NCBI RefSeq assembly: GCF_001540865.1
Contig: NC_033635.1
Location: forward strand, 8,803,959 to 8,867,958
Source: Ananas comosus
Taxonomy: Eukaryota; Streptophyta; Magnoliopsida; Poales; Bromeliaceae
DNA length: 64,000 nucleotides
Direction of reading: 5' to 3'
Each line of letters opens with the position of its first letter. The stretch's first letter is position 1. The notes beneath the pieces were generated by a model. It had not been told where the DNA came from and ran no database searches. It saw only the letters and a program-made list of their open reading frames with translations. The translations under genes and the position numbers were made by a program. This document shows, in pieces, positions 36,726 through 49,383 of the stretch.

Positions 36726-38160
36726 GGGGCGATATTTATTTTTTTTTTTTTTTTAGTCTACAATCTATTTATCATCATACAACTTCTTGAAACAATTGTT
36801 CGACGATATATTAGATTTCGAAATCACTATCTTATTTCAGTATACGTATAAGTATTCCTTTTGTTATTACCTTAAAGTGTGTAAGTATACATCCATATAT
36901 TAAACAATCCTAGAGGATAAGGAGTAACATCGAAACTATGGTTAACTATCTAAATTTAAAGATAGCCTGCGGAGAGACGAGGTTCCATTTTTTCTTGGAG
37001 GAGAAGATTGAATCAGATTTGATTTTCGAAGTTTCTTTTAGAATCTTTTATATAGAACAAATATTGCAAGGTATGTTTTCTTCTCTCCAGGAAATAAACA
37101 TCCGGATCTTATCTTTATAATTATTAGAATGATACTATTCCTTTGATGTATCCCTTATATATTTAATTTCTGTGAGGATCAGATGGTACTATACTGTTTA
37201 TTTTAGAGAACGGATTATTAGATGATTATTTTATTAAGATATTAGATTATTACTCTTTCGATCTAGAAACCTAGCCGAGTCTTAAATTTTATTAGCGTTG
37301 TTTAGGAGAGGGAACTTCGATGTAACAGAGTGTGGAACTCCCGTTCCGTACAAAATTCGCCTTCTCTAACAACGCTAGTGAGGCTTAGAATGTTGCTAGG
37401 TCTATACTTTAGAAAAGTAATAATCTATTCTTAATAAAATGAATAATCTAGTCCTTTCTATAAAATAAACACTCTAGATGGTCTGATGTTTATAAAAGAT
37501 TCAATGTAAAAGGAATAAACCAAAAGAATAGTATAATCCTAATAATATAATTTAATTCCGGATATTTATTCTCTGAAGAGGAGAAAACATTAATCGTTAG
37601 TTAAATTAATTAATTATTTCTTCACTAAGAAGAAGACCAAAGATCAAATCTGATTCAATCCTCTCCTCTAAAGGGAAGGAGAATCTCGTTTCTCCCGAGG
37701 CTATCTCTAAATTTGATAGTTAACTCTAGTTTCGTTGTTTATCTTCATCCTCCGGGATTATATTAATAACATGAGAAATAAAAAAAACTAGATGTTCTTT
37801 ATAGAAGGTTGAAGTATTGCTAGGAGTTTAGAGTATATCTTGACTTTGACTTCCTGATGTTAACAACTGTTGTACGATTTAATGAAATCCGGGACGAACT
37901 TACGTACTTATTGAACAATCCATATAAGAGAACTAAATAAGTTCTTTTAACATGTAAACCTACTACTCTTCATACTAGTTTATAAATTTTATCTTATAAT
38001 AAAGACGGAAAGTTAAGTAAAAAAATCTTATTCTATTTAGTAGAGTATCCACTTTATACAATAGAATGGTTTAGTAGCTATCGTTCTGGAAAGTCTTCAT
38101 TTTTTAGTTTGAAAGATGAAGGTTAGTATGACTTTTTTTAAAGATTATTCATTAGGAATC

Positions 38161-38600
38161 TAATCCCGACATTTGCTCGGTTTGTGTTCATTCGAACACT
38201 GCGGGGTGAAACGTCCCCCAGTAGGTAGATTCTTAATGAGATCAAGATCGTGCGAATTGAGTGAATTGGAGAACCCAATCGGTAGCAGATTTTACGATAT
38301 CGGCCCAATTCTTAAAATCGGAATAGTATAGAATACATATCCCGATGGACCCCAGAGTGTCTCGATCTAGGTAGGACTCGAGCCGGGTTTTTACAATTTC
38401 CGACCGATCACAAGTCGAGCTCGAGCACTACTCGAGCTTCCAGATCGAGCACTAGTCGAGCGTTAAAGAAGTTCGATCTAACACAAGCCAAGCGATCGAG
38501 CTAATTAGTTACGTTGGAGCAATCAAGTAATTGAGTAATCGAGCACTGAGCCGAGCAATCGAACACAAGCACAAGCTGAACAATCAAGTTAATCTTTAAT
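38161..38600. repeat. hAT-like GTAAACGAGCC repeat, polarity inverted
   Basis: After complementing it begins TTAGGGCTGTAAACGAGCC and continues with GCTCGAGCTCGTGATGAGC blocks, the family of 9656-10235. It is interrupted by the LTR-like insert at 38196-38360. Confidence 0.7.
38196..38360. mobile_element. 165-bp LTR-like insert, polarity inverted
   Basis: After complementing it starts TGTGACGCCCCACTTTGCAG and ends CTGGGGTCTCACA, with TG...CA ends. Flanks are AAGCT and GAGCT, a 4/5 match to a 5-bp duplication. The start matches the gypsy-type LTR edge at 62080 (minus strand TGTGACGCCCCAACTT). It is probably a short solo LTR or TRIM-like relative, sitting inside the UTR intron of the HAD-like gene. 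Confidence 0.6.
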
Positions 38601-39499
38601 ATTATGTAAAATTTTCATTTTCGGTATAATCGTTGTTTTTTATCTGTCTTTTTTTAATTAGGCCTCGTTTAGTGTTGATAAATGTTCATTTGTGTTGTTA
38701 CATTTAAGGTAATGGTATATTGTTTAACAGGTTTATTTTTGTGTAGTGTTGTGTTGTTAAATTTTACATAAAATTTTATTTTTTTTAATTCTTGTTTCCA
38801 TACGTGTTTCTCTGGTTGTATGTTGCTTAGTGTTGTATTATTAAGTTTTACCTTTTCTCTATAGTTACAAGTTTAATCTTTAAACCTAGTCACAAGTTTA
38901 ATCTTTAAAACCTTTATTATTAGGTTTCCTTGTATTTTACTTTTTTTATTTTTTTTCTTCGATAGTCACTTACTTGTATGTGTGAGATTGATCACCTTAT
39001 TAGTCTTAATTTGTTACGTTACGTCGTATTTGATTACCTATATATTCATCGTTGCCACTAGTATACGACAGTTTCCTCTATGATCTTTACGTAGAACTCG
39101 TGTTATGTTTATTTCGATTTGAGTGCTTTCGGGGCTCCAGCCCCCGTCCTCTTCCTCCTCCGCGGCTCGAGCTTCCTCTCCTGCTACGCGCCTGCCCGCT
39201 AGGAAACGGAACAACCTTCGTCAGCAACCGCTTAAGGGTTGCTAGGTCGCGCTAGATGGATGGATTTAGGGACAACTTTTTAGTTGTGATCTAGGAGTAA
39301 TCTTCGGTTTGAGGCTTTATCTAGCTAGCTAGCTAGCTAGCTAGCTGCTTCGATCTCTTCAACAACCACGGACTTTATGAAGCCCGCCGCCACCCCCCTC
39401 CGCTTCCACCGGTTCACCCCTCCGCCTCTCTCTGCTCAGACGCCTCGCCACTACAACTCCCTCGGACACTTAACACTACGACCCCTCGCTCAGTCCCTC

Positions 39500-42400
39500 T
39501 CCTTACTAATTTTCCTATATTATATCCTTTATTTTAAATTAAAATTTTCTAGAACTGGAAATTTAAAACTAGGTGTTTATTTACCTAGGGACATTAAACT
39601 CAACCCGATTATGATTATTAAGTTGCTACTTTTAGATATAAAATGTGTGTATTAATATATAATTTATATATTATATAAATTTATATTTTATACACATAAG
39701 TTCAATAATAACCTGGCTCGCTTATAAACAATTTATTCAAACGCTTTGCTCATTAAGCTATAGCTTAAGTAAAGCTCGATTTGTACTAGATTTAACACTT
39801 CACGTTCAATCTAATAGCAGGGATAATATCTATTGAATAAGATTATAATTTGCTCTTGTAATCATAAACATTTTCTATGGTGTTGTTTCAATTTATTAAT
39901 AGAGATAAAAAAAGTAAAAATTATCTGATTATGCTACTTTTCCGTTTTAATGTTTAATACAACCAGAGTGGTAGAGTTTCCCTGGCAGTGGTAAACAAGA
40001 TGGGCTGATAAGAGAGAGATAGAGGAAGATGCGACCTTAAAAGTTTAAAAAATATCATATTTTTTATTATGAAGATCAGTGGTATAATGGTTTTACTTTG
40101 AATTTTGAAGAAACTTAATATATTTAATGAAACTAAATGTTTTACTCTGATTAAGTAATGGCATCTGTGGTGTTCAAATGGTTCAGAAGTTTTTAAAACT
40201 AGGATGTGTAAGGGTAAATAACTTATCGTACGCCTTTTTTCACCTTTTATTTTAGTGTTTGATGAAGATCAAGTGTTTATATAAATTTTATTGACGTATT
40301 TTAGTACAATGATTCGCGGGTGAACGTTTGTCAAAGAGTTGTGGTTGTTTAAAGAGTTGAGGTTATATCTTGTTGGCGTATAGGCCGTTTTTGTGTACGA
40401 GATTAAACACCAGCAAGCTTGTCAAGATAAATTTATTGTAAATGTTCTTCGTGATTAGTGATCAAGTCAGTTTATATAGGATTCTATTTTAATCCGTTTT
40501 TTTTTTTTTAAAATTATTTGATTCTTGTATGTAAAAATTGTCAGTGTGACAATCCCGGTTATTATTTTGCGGTGTACCGTCCAATCACGTGCTAAGTCGG
40601 CCCTTAGAATTTTCAGTCCTAATTTACCGTAAACCACGTGGCCCTCATTTTTTCCTTATTGTTTTACTCTTTACGAAGATATGTGGCCGGTTAAATTTAG
40701 GCTGGTAAGTTTAAACACTCCAATTCTAACTAAAAATATGTTACCATTGGACGAGTTGTCCAATGGTTAGTTAGTATTTCTATTATAAAATTTTATACGT
40801 AATCAATTAATGGTTTAAACTATTATAGGTTGTTTAGAAGTAAAGGATTAAATTAAAACAATGAATGGTTTAATTTATTGCTGATTAAAGTATTCACTAT
40901 TTAGAAATATTTAAGCTTAAAATTTTAAATTGAACTCAAATTTGAAATATAAATATTAACATATTTAATTTATATTTAAAATCTTTCTTATATAAATTTG
41001 CTCATTTGTAAAGTTAAGTTTAACAATTAAATTATAATTTGATTGTACTTTCAAGTTTTTACAATTATAGAAATTTTAACATTAAATTCAATATCACATA
41101 AAAATTTGAAAATAATAAATAAATTTATTTTCTAAAGATGTAAAATTTCATTCAACTTTAACAATTAAGTTATAACTTTTTCCCGTAATTTAAAGTTTTT
41201 ATAACTAGTTTAAATTTAATATTTAAACCTAAATTAAATATAATATGAATTTTTTATTTAAAACAATTGATAAATTTGTATTTCAAAGTTACAAACTTTT
41301 AATTAAAATTTAATATTTAATGATTTAAATACTGAGTTACGCTAGTATTTAATAATAATTTTAGCTGGAATTTTTACCTATTAAATTAATTTTTAAATAA
41401 AAGAGGTACTAAGTTCCCGTCATACGTTTTGAAAGGTTATAATCAATAAATTGAAAGATTATAATCGAGAAAAAAAAAGAGTTTTTTTAAGGATCTAAGT
41501 GTATGGACCACTGGCCATGGTGAACACGTTATCGTACAGTAGAAAAAAATACGTATTTAGAATTGGGAAGTAACTAATTTTTATTTGCCGATTCTAATCT
41601 TACCTCATAACTTCGTAACGAGATTGTTTTATTGGCGTTCGCCAAAACTCGCCAATCCTAGCCGAACATCACCGGGTGCTTTTGTCTCTTCACCGACTAG
41701 CACATGTATCGGTTTATTATTATTCGCCTTATATTTATCCGCTCATCGCGGACTTCTTCCCCAGAAAAAGGTCGCTTATCTTCTGGCGGAAAGACAAAGG
41801 TGTGTAAAAGAAATGAAAGAATCTTCATCAGATTGAACATTAGAAAAGGAAAAGGCGTAAATGACAAAAAGAATCCTCATCAAAATTCAATCTAAAGACC
41901 TCAGACATACGGCGTGTCCGTGTAAGAGAAAACGTGTTCAAAGGTTTAGATTAAAATTATATATTTCCGTAAGCCGAAAAGTCGGCTGGGTTTGATGACA
42001 CATAAGACATGAAAGCCGAGTAGTTGGCTTGATTAAGATGTCATTTCTAGAAGCTTGGGCCGAATAGGTTAGGGAGTAGTCGGCTTAGCAAACTAGGCAG
42101 CCTTCCGCACTTGAAGCCCCCAGTGGTGCACTTCGGCATGGATTAGGGACGTGCGAAGGGATCTTTCTAAAAACTGGTCCAGTTTCTAATTCCTTAAGCC
42201 GAGGATCGTGTGTGGTATCTCTTACAGCGTTTACTGTAGTCTATGCTTTTAACGTAGGCTTGTTCCAGATTCAGAGAATACAGAAGGTTAACTCAACCTA
42301 CCACTGTTAGAGTGGTAGAATTTACCTTTATATCTCCTAAGCACCATAGAACGTTTAATCACTTTCCTTGCTGAGGTTTGAACTTATAAGTTAGTGTATG

Positions 42401-44559
42401 CAGTAGTTTCTTTAAACAAAATAGTAAGATTTAAGATTATCTAACTCAGTTACTCCACTTAAGAAAGAAGACCGTAGAGAGAGCTAAACTGAGTGGGAAG
42501 TGCCGCCGGTTTGGTGTACCCAGTGGGCGGGAACTTGATCTGGGTTTCCTTAGACGTTCTAATTCGGGTTTTAGTAGTTCGAACTTATTGAGTAACACGA
42601 ATTAAACGGTATTAATGATTTGTGTAACGTATTAAGATGGTTTATCGATTTTTAAAATGTGATTTCCACTCTATCCTATCACTTTTAAGGACTAATAGTC
42701 AGATTACGATAATATAAACAATACAAACTCCCAGCGATAAGTCTGGTGTAAAGTACAAAACGGAGCAGAAGGTGGCCGTACCACTGTTTCCAACTATAGT
42801 CACTTTTGGATTTATTAAACGGAAAAATTCATATTAAAGGAAAAATTCATCAACAGATCTTTATATTGGTCTAAAGACCACTTACAGCAGACATGACTTC
42901 TTTTTAGTAGTTCCGACGAAGAAGCTCAATCTACATATCAGAAGGTGAAGAAAAGTTTTCTTGAAAATAAACGATTTTAACGAGGTATAATAAATAAGTT
43001 CGTCTTTGTATTGATTATAAAGTGTTTTACAAAATGTATAGTACCAATTTATTAAGATCGCGGTTTAACCTCTTGTCAAGTGAGTTATCATTTTAATCCC
43101 AATACTGTTGTGTACGTTCATCAGGGTTTTAGAGTTCAGTGGATGAAAAAAGAAAGATTTTATTCATGTAACCAGGCAATATTTTACTTGCAGATAATCA
43201 AAGAAGTATTTAATAGCACAGGTTCAGGTAAATGTAAGGAAAAGAATGAGAAGTTCGAAAATTTGAAATTAGTTACATGTGGTTCATTACGTTTTACTGT
43301 TGGAAATGGTTGTAAAAGTGTTAAATAATAAAGAAATAGAAAAAATCAAAGTATTAATATGTGACGTAGTAAGAATATAACCGAATTTAAGTTGAGTTTT
43401 GTGTTTCGAGTCGTATTATCAAGTTATCATTTTCTCAGTCAATTAATCCTTAACCATTTACGTTTAAATATCGTTTAACAACTACCGAACTACGTATAGG
43501 TGGTGTTTTTACCTTGTCTGATTTTACTCTTCCTACTTGTTTGGTAAATAAGAGATTTGAATAATCCTCTAAAAACTATTTACTACCACATGTTCGAGAT
43601 TATATTCAAGTATTTGTTTTTTACTTTGTTAGAAGTTCGTATGTACATTGTACTATGTTTGCTTGTTTACTTCTTTTTTTTGGGCGTCCAGTGTGAAGTC
43701 ATAGGAAAAAGAATGTAAGAGAGTTGGTTGTATAAATACCACGTAAACTAAACCCCTGTTGCACCTTCTATACAATAGGATGATGACAACTATTCACTTC
43801 TGTTTCAGCTAAAGGTCGAACGTTATTTCTCTACTTTAAAACTAACAATACCCCGTTAGATCCTACTTCCTTTTACCTATCGTGGTGAATCTCCACAATT
43901 GACCTTGCAGTCAAAGGTTCAAAGTGGTTTTGTTAGTAAACAGCTTGACAAAGAACACGAACCGTCTTACTCCATCAATTATACAAAAGAGAATATGGGT
44001 CTAGTTTGCATTTTTTCCATAAAAGACCCATTTAATCTTTCGGCTTTTAAAAAAATCTTCATATATTCGTTAACGGGGTTTTATTTTTAACGTTAATAGA
44101 GATTTTAACTTAACACAATCTATAAATCGTAACACTTTCTACCTTTTTTATTTAATGGGGTGTTTTGTACAAAAAAAAGTATTTTAACTTAAAACGAAAA
44201 CACGTCAACTGTACCAAAAGAAGTGAAAACGTTGTTAAGCTAAGACTTTGACATTTTAAGCGACTATTCTTAAGAAAACATATAAATCAATCACACTAAA
44301 TGAATGACATCCACATACAAACAACATTTTTTATTTTTTATTTTTTGATGTTAACTAGAGACTTTAACTTAAAACATCTATAAATCGTAAAACTTTGTAC
44401 TTTTTGGATTTAATAGAGGATTTTGTTATATATAATCTTCCTCTTCTTAATCGTTTAATAGGCGTTAAACGAAGTCGAAAAAGAAATCGACGAAGAAATA
44501 CAGTCGGATCATCTCTCATCTCTCCATTGGTAGTTAGGGTTTTCGAGTAAATTTCGTAT
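39500..44559. other. Inverted-tract intergenic DNA; one TATA-like site
   Basis: No complete exon set was found in either corrected reading. After complementing, 41731-41740 reads TATAAATAGG, a good TATA box, followed by a pyrimidine-rich leader, perhaps an LTR promoter. Reading backwards, 42760-42950 stays open for about 43 codons without a recognised domain. The plus-strand frames at 41585 and 43080 depend on the wrong polarity and are rejected. Confidence 0.4.
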
Positions 44560-45000
44560 GACTATATTATGGGTGCCTACAGCTAATACTGAGCCGGGTT
44601 GATCAGAGTGCGATGACGATTGTACTGAATCGGGTTATACCGGAGGGCGATGTCCCGTCCTACAACCGGGTAAATTCGATTGTTACTGGGGAGATCGTAA
44701 ATGTGTATAAACATCGTACCCTTTTAGTTTGGGCACTGGTGACCGATATTATAGTGAACAGCCTAACAACCGCGATTGGTAATTAGAGTTTTTGAAGTCG
44801 ACAATCTTTATATGTTGGTTAAGTGAATTTCGCATGTCTATATCGCGGGTGCCCAGAGCTAACACTGAGCTGGATTGGTCGGAGTGCGGTGAAGTTTGTA
44901 CTGAGCCGGGTGGTAGGAGTGCGGTAAAGCTTATACTGAGCTAGGTTATACCGGAGGGCGGTATTCTGCCTTACGACCAGATAAATTCGGTTGTATAAAC
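44560..45000. repeat. Duplicated repeat, polarity inverted
   Basis: Two diverged copies (about 44568-44700 and 44835-45000). After complementing they contain GATTGTGACTCGACCTAAC-type units. Between them lies AATCAAACCCGTGACC...GGATTGTTGGCGCTAACC, a phrase typical of plant dispersed repeats. Confidence 0.6.
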
Positions 45001-45239
45001 TGCAATAATCTATTTTACTTCAACACTATTTTCATATATCCTTATACAAAGATATAAGAGATTACCCTAGCGTCTTTTATATAGCATTGGCTAAGTAGCG
45101 TTATACGCCTTGTATTTTAATACATGCCTTTGTTTATCCTATAAAAGAGTAGCATGAAAGAGTGGCATGCATTGCGTTAGAGGGGGCTTAGAGTTTGATT
45201 GGGACTTAGTAGTGCTTACCGCAACTGGATACAGTCTAA

Positions 45240-45780
45240 ACCAACGCCACTCTAAGCCGGAGGAATTCCACTGCTTCCGAAGGTTGCGCGCTATTTAATC
45301 TCTCAGATTCTGACGTACTTTATATCGGTTTCACCGTTTCCGGAGTTTTCCAACCGTTTCCGGAGGTTTCCATTCTTATAAAGTGCGATAACTTCATATA
45401 TAGATCGAATGGATTGTCGAGACGCTCGCCTGACTGAAACCGGTCTAGAGCTCATGACCTTCTCTTGGGTTCACTTAATCCGGTTTTGGGATTTGGCTTT
45501 CATACGATCTTATCGAAATCGAAACCGTAACCTCCGCCCCCGTCTCCTCGTCGAGAGTTCTTCCAGTCAGCCTTAGTAGAGGATCTCATCGCCTAAACTC
45601 CTAACTTCCCTTCGGGAGATTTAAACTGCACGTGTTCTGGCGTTTCTAGCTTCTCGTTGGACTCTAAACGAGGGAAGTCGACGTTTAATTCCTCACTGAA
45701 GCTGTTCTACAACCGACTGTAGTTAAATAATCCTAAGTCGCTGGGCAGGCAGGAGAGCAACCAAGGTGTAATCTTAAAGA
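45240..45780. other. Possible exon of a third gene, polarity inverted
   Basis: After complementing, a telobox AAAACCCTAAACC (about 45485-45497) is followed by GC-richer sequence. One frame is open for roughly 57 codons, through IEGKPSKFDVHKTAKIEEQ. A second overlapping frame contains DFDKMLADINLLGFSDPS. No start, splice pattern or domain could be fixed, so this is only a candidate. Confidence 0.3.
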
Positions 45781-45959
45781 ATAGAATATCCTATAAGAAT
45801 ATACATAGATCTAGACTACTTTTAACAAATTAAGGTATCGCTTACTACTAAAATCGACCTAAAAGAAAAATAGCGAGATATATACTAGAAAGACAACTTT
45901 GTATTGTTTTTCTTATAAAAGGAAGAGAGAGTCACTATACGCCACTCAAGGAGGCATAG

Positions 45960-47888
45960 GGACAGGATGCCAAATGTTGTCACACCAAAATGTAGCATAG
46001 CTGATGGCTATAAAAAAAAACAAAATTAATTAACTTTAATGGAATTATAACTTTTTTTTTTTTTTTTGACTTCGACCCTCGACGCACTATGTGAGATACT
46101 CCAGTGGTGGAGACAACCTCACGGGATTAATTAATTAATTAAACTAAACTAAACAATCAACCTCAATAATTAAATTAAAAAATTATAATTAGAAGCTTAA
46201 TCTTCTTGAAAGAGGAATAGACAATTAACCGAATCAAAACCAAATCAAGCGTTGAAAAGAAAGATATATACGTGTTTAGCTTCAAGTATAATGGTAAATA
46301 ATTTTTGATGTTTTATGCGCCACGTTGGTTAGAAATTAATCAATAACGTAAAAGCTTAAAAGTGCGTACATAAAAAACTCTCTATCTATCGTGCGATAGG
46401 CAAAGCAAATAAAGTAAATTTTTATTTAAATCGACCTTTACACTGTTGATCTTAAGCTTGAATTCAGAGTTTAAAAGTGCGTACATAATTATAATTATGC
46501 ATCTCGTGCAAAGATAGGATAATTTAATAATTAATTTAATTTATATTATTTTAGTGTTAAACCTCACTCGCACCTCGATGGCGTAAGTCAACATAAACAC
46601 TCCCGTAAACAGAAACCATATAATGTGGTTTCTCAGATATTGGAAAAGAAAAAGAAAATTTTAACCTAGAGGCTGAATTGAAAAAAAATAATTAACTCAA
46701 AGATTAGTCGTTTTTAAAAAGTACACCCGCGACTGCACTGCCACTTAACCACATTTAAAACTAGAGGTTGAAAAAAAAAAAGTTAAAAAGTTAACCTAGA
46801 GAAAAAAAAAACTATTAATTTTTTTAAATATAAAAATAATTTTAAAAATACAATCCATTTTTACCAATTGTTTAAATCACTGCGGTAATCAAGTTGTTAA
46901 TTAGCTAAACTAAAATAAATTATTCTTTAATAATTTTGATAGTTTAAAGTATTTTTTTTTTTTGTTTAAAAATGATTAAAAAAATGAAAATAGTAAAATT
47001 TAGGTTCTTGAGTTTTCCAATTTTTTTTTTAGAGTTATTTTTTTTTTCGTTAAGGTGGACATGTGGTATTTCCCTGTATTTAGATTGTGGGAATAAATTA
47101 TCAAATATATAAACTAGGAATAAAGCGATTAAAAAAGTTTATAATTTTTAAGTTCCCGAAAATTTTAGATACTACTCCGCTACATTCTGGATGTTGTGAA
47201 AAAACTTACATGTTTATCGTAAAAATTAATTTTTTCAGAATTCTCAACTTCCCCAGTTTGTCATTTTCGTCAAATCCCTGATTTAATTTTTTAGTTTTTT
47301 TTCCAACTCTTGAGTTAGCATTTATTTATAGATCCCTGTGTTAACTTTTTATTTTTTTTCAATCTCTGGTTAATAATATGATGATTAGATTTTTTCTTAC
47401 GCTTGAATCGTGGTGCAGTCATGGGTGCACCGCTGAAGGTACTTTTAAGTGTAATCTCTGAGTTAAACTTTTTTAAAGAACTACGGAACAACCCCTGAGT
47501 TAACTGTTTTTTTATTCGATCTCTGGGTTAATTGTTTAAGTCCTTTTCCGAGCCGTGATAAAACCCCGAGAGAGAGTGACTAAAAAGACAATTAGAGAAA
47601 GAATAGAAAATGGTATGTTGGATTTATAATATTTATATTTTAAATTAAATTATGTACGTTAGATTTATTATATTTTTCTGGTACATATTTTTTAATGTCT
47701 TAAAATTCAAAAATTAATCTAAAATTTTTATGTCAGATATTTTAAATAAAAATATGATTCACTTGTCTTATAAAGAATAGGTGTTTTGAGAAATAAAAAA
47801 GAAGAGTTGACATTGTTTAATAACATTAATAGGCTAAGTAACTACGTAGCGTACGTGATGAATAAAATTTTTCAATGATATTATTTTA

Positions 47889-47927
<39 letters not shown>

Positions 47928-48300
47928 GTTTGGTACGACAGGCTTTTTAGATTTTTGTTATTAATCATCAACTTTTCCTTATGCCATTTGTTGTTGACGG
48001 TTTCGTGGTCTATGAGGATTTTGAAGTAAAGTAAAACGAAAAAGCATAACCTCGATTTTCAAATAGTGTATAATTTCGTAAAGGAAACTCCTTCATCTTC
48101 TCGGGCTTTATACTCTGGGTTAGCCAATTGTTAACTTTGTGAAATAACTTATGCTATTCATTTAGTACTTTTCTCTCTTGGTATGTAAAGCCGACCATTT
48201 TAATCTTCACTACGGAGCCTTTTAAATGTAGTATCTTTCTTCGTTGATGGTAACTGTTACCTTTCTTCATAATCTTCTCTTCTTTGGTTTTCGTTAATTC
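45960..48300. other. Inverted-tract intergenic DNA
   Basis: AT-rich. It includes the dispersed repeat copy at 46376-46470 and a (TA)n run at 47896-47926. No gene was recognised in either corrected reading. Confidence 0.4.
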
Positions 48301-48490
48301 TTATCCCGACCGTTTGCTCGCTCGGCCGAGCGCAAGCTGAGCACAAGCCGAGCTATAAACCGAGCGAGCTCGAGCTGAGCTTTAATTTACTCGGTTCGAA
48401 CTTGTTTTATTTTCCGAGCTTTAAGTAAAGTTCGGCTCGAACTCATAATGAGCCGAGCAAGCTTAATCCGAGCTTTTCGAGCTTTTCGAG
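48301..48490. repeat. hAT-like repeat at right end of inverted tract
   Basis: After complementing it starts AATAGGGCTGGCAAACGAGC and continues with GGCTCG blocks, as in 9656-10235. The following (TA)n (48493-48541) is insensitive to polarity and hides the junction. Confidence 0.65.
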
Positions 48491-48544
<54 letters not shown>

Positions 48545-48547
<3 letters not shown>

Positions 48548-48761
48548 GAGCTAGAATACTTTTAGAAGCACCAACCCTTTGGTGCTTCTAAGTTTCTAGC
48601 CCTTGGATCTACTACTTGATTACTAATAGCCCTTGGATTAAACACTATTCCACCTATCACCACCTACCACCATCATTCCAACCTCACATCTATCCATCCA
48701 ATGGCTAAAAGCTCAAAAGCACCACCCTCTTGGTACTTTTGAGAGTATTTTATCTCAACTC
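48545..48761. mobile_element. MITE of about 217 bp with hairpin ends
   Basis: Left end TTGAGCTAGAATACTTTTAG then AGAAGCACC...GGTGCTTCT, itself a hairpin. Right end CAAAAGCACC...GGTACTTTTG then TCTCAACT. The arms are inverted copies. Same outer TIR as 6520-7072 but a different interior. (TA)n on both sides. Normal polarity. Confidence 0.75.
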
Positions 48762-48784
48762 CAATATATATATATATATATATA

Positions 48785-49037
48785 GTAGAGCTACTATGCT
48801 ATCGGAAGCATAGAGGATCTGGTACTTCCGATTTTTTTACCCTTAGATCAAACTCTTTAATCATTTCTAACCTTTGGATTAATAATATTAACCTGTGGGG
48901 ACCACTCAACCCTAGGGGTACTACTCAACCCTGGGGGTACCGCAATCATTCCAACCGTATAATTTTTTATCCAATGGTCAAAAAGTTGGAAGCATCAGAT
49001 TCTCTATACTTCCGATATATAACATAGTAGCTCTAGA
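48785..49037. mobile_element. MITE of about 253 bp, family of 7358-7615
   Basis: TIR GTAGAGCTACTATG on the left and CATAGTAGCTCTA on the right, with (TA)n on both sides. The interior GGGGTACTACTCAACCC matches 7358-7615 in the same polarity, showing that normal polarity has resumed. Confidence 0.8.
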
Positions 49038-49383
49038 CTATATATATATATACTGCTTAACATAAGCATATTTGCATGTACGATTTGAAAGATTTTTTCA
49101 CACAGGTTTCTCTATAAATATATTCCCATCTATTTTGATCTTTACCAAAAATGACATAATTTCTACCCTAAACACAATAACATTCAATCTACGATCACGA
49201 TTATTTTCCTGAAAGGATTGTTTTGAAAAATACATTGCTATTAATACAAAAAACAAAAGAAGAATATATAGCACAATACGTACATATATGGTTATGGTAA
49301 TAATATATTGCCAATGAAAATTCGAGGCTATAATATAAATTTTCAATATTTTTGTATTTATACATGCCATATATGTACGCACN
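49038..49383. other. Short intergenic stretch ending in a single N
   Basis: No gene. The N at 49383 marks a join immediately before the 85-bp array. Confidence 0.5.

Larger units (their letters stand above)
36731..39265. other. 5' UTR intron and untranslated exon of the HAD-like gene
   Basis: Read backwards without complementing, an acceptor TTTATTTATAG (36731) lies 5 bp before the ATG. A good donor GTGAGT follows position 39126. The upstream GC-richer stretch (39126 to about 39265) is then a 5' untranslated exon; its frame into the ATG has a stop upstream, so the start at 36725 stands. A (TAGC)n run (39322-39346) and a pyrimidine-rich stretch (39350-39500) upstream fit a promoter/leader. 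The intron carries a (TC)n run at 36538-36568 upstream of exon 2 and the nested repeats at 38161-38600. Confidence 0.6.
21892..48540. other. Polarity-inverted tract: complemented without reversal
   Basis: Three independent signs. (1) CpG exceeds GpC, the reverse of what methylated plant DNA shows: by hand, 28681-28740 has 6 CpG and 0 GpC, and 25321-25380 has 5 and 0. (2) Repeats match other copies in the window only when each base is complemented in place. 22109-22230 then aligns with 8306-8420, and 38161-38180 and 48301-48345 become the GTAAACGAGCC family of 9656-10235. (3) Two complete multi-exon plant genes appear with every intron GT-AG. Both edges lie at (TA)n runs (21892-21916 and 48493-48541), and the left one also at a single N. 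The right edge is only placed between about 48330 and 48540. Confidence 0.93.

Noticed and set aside
28269..47281. All open frames from six-frame translation inside the tract (for example 31928, 36938, 39052, 41585, 43080, 47087)
   Set aside because: Neither printed strand has correct polarity, so these translations are meaningless. Several lie over introns or exons of the hidden genes.
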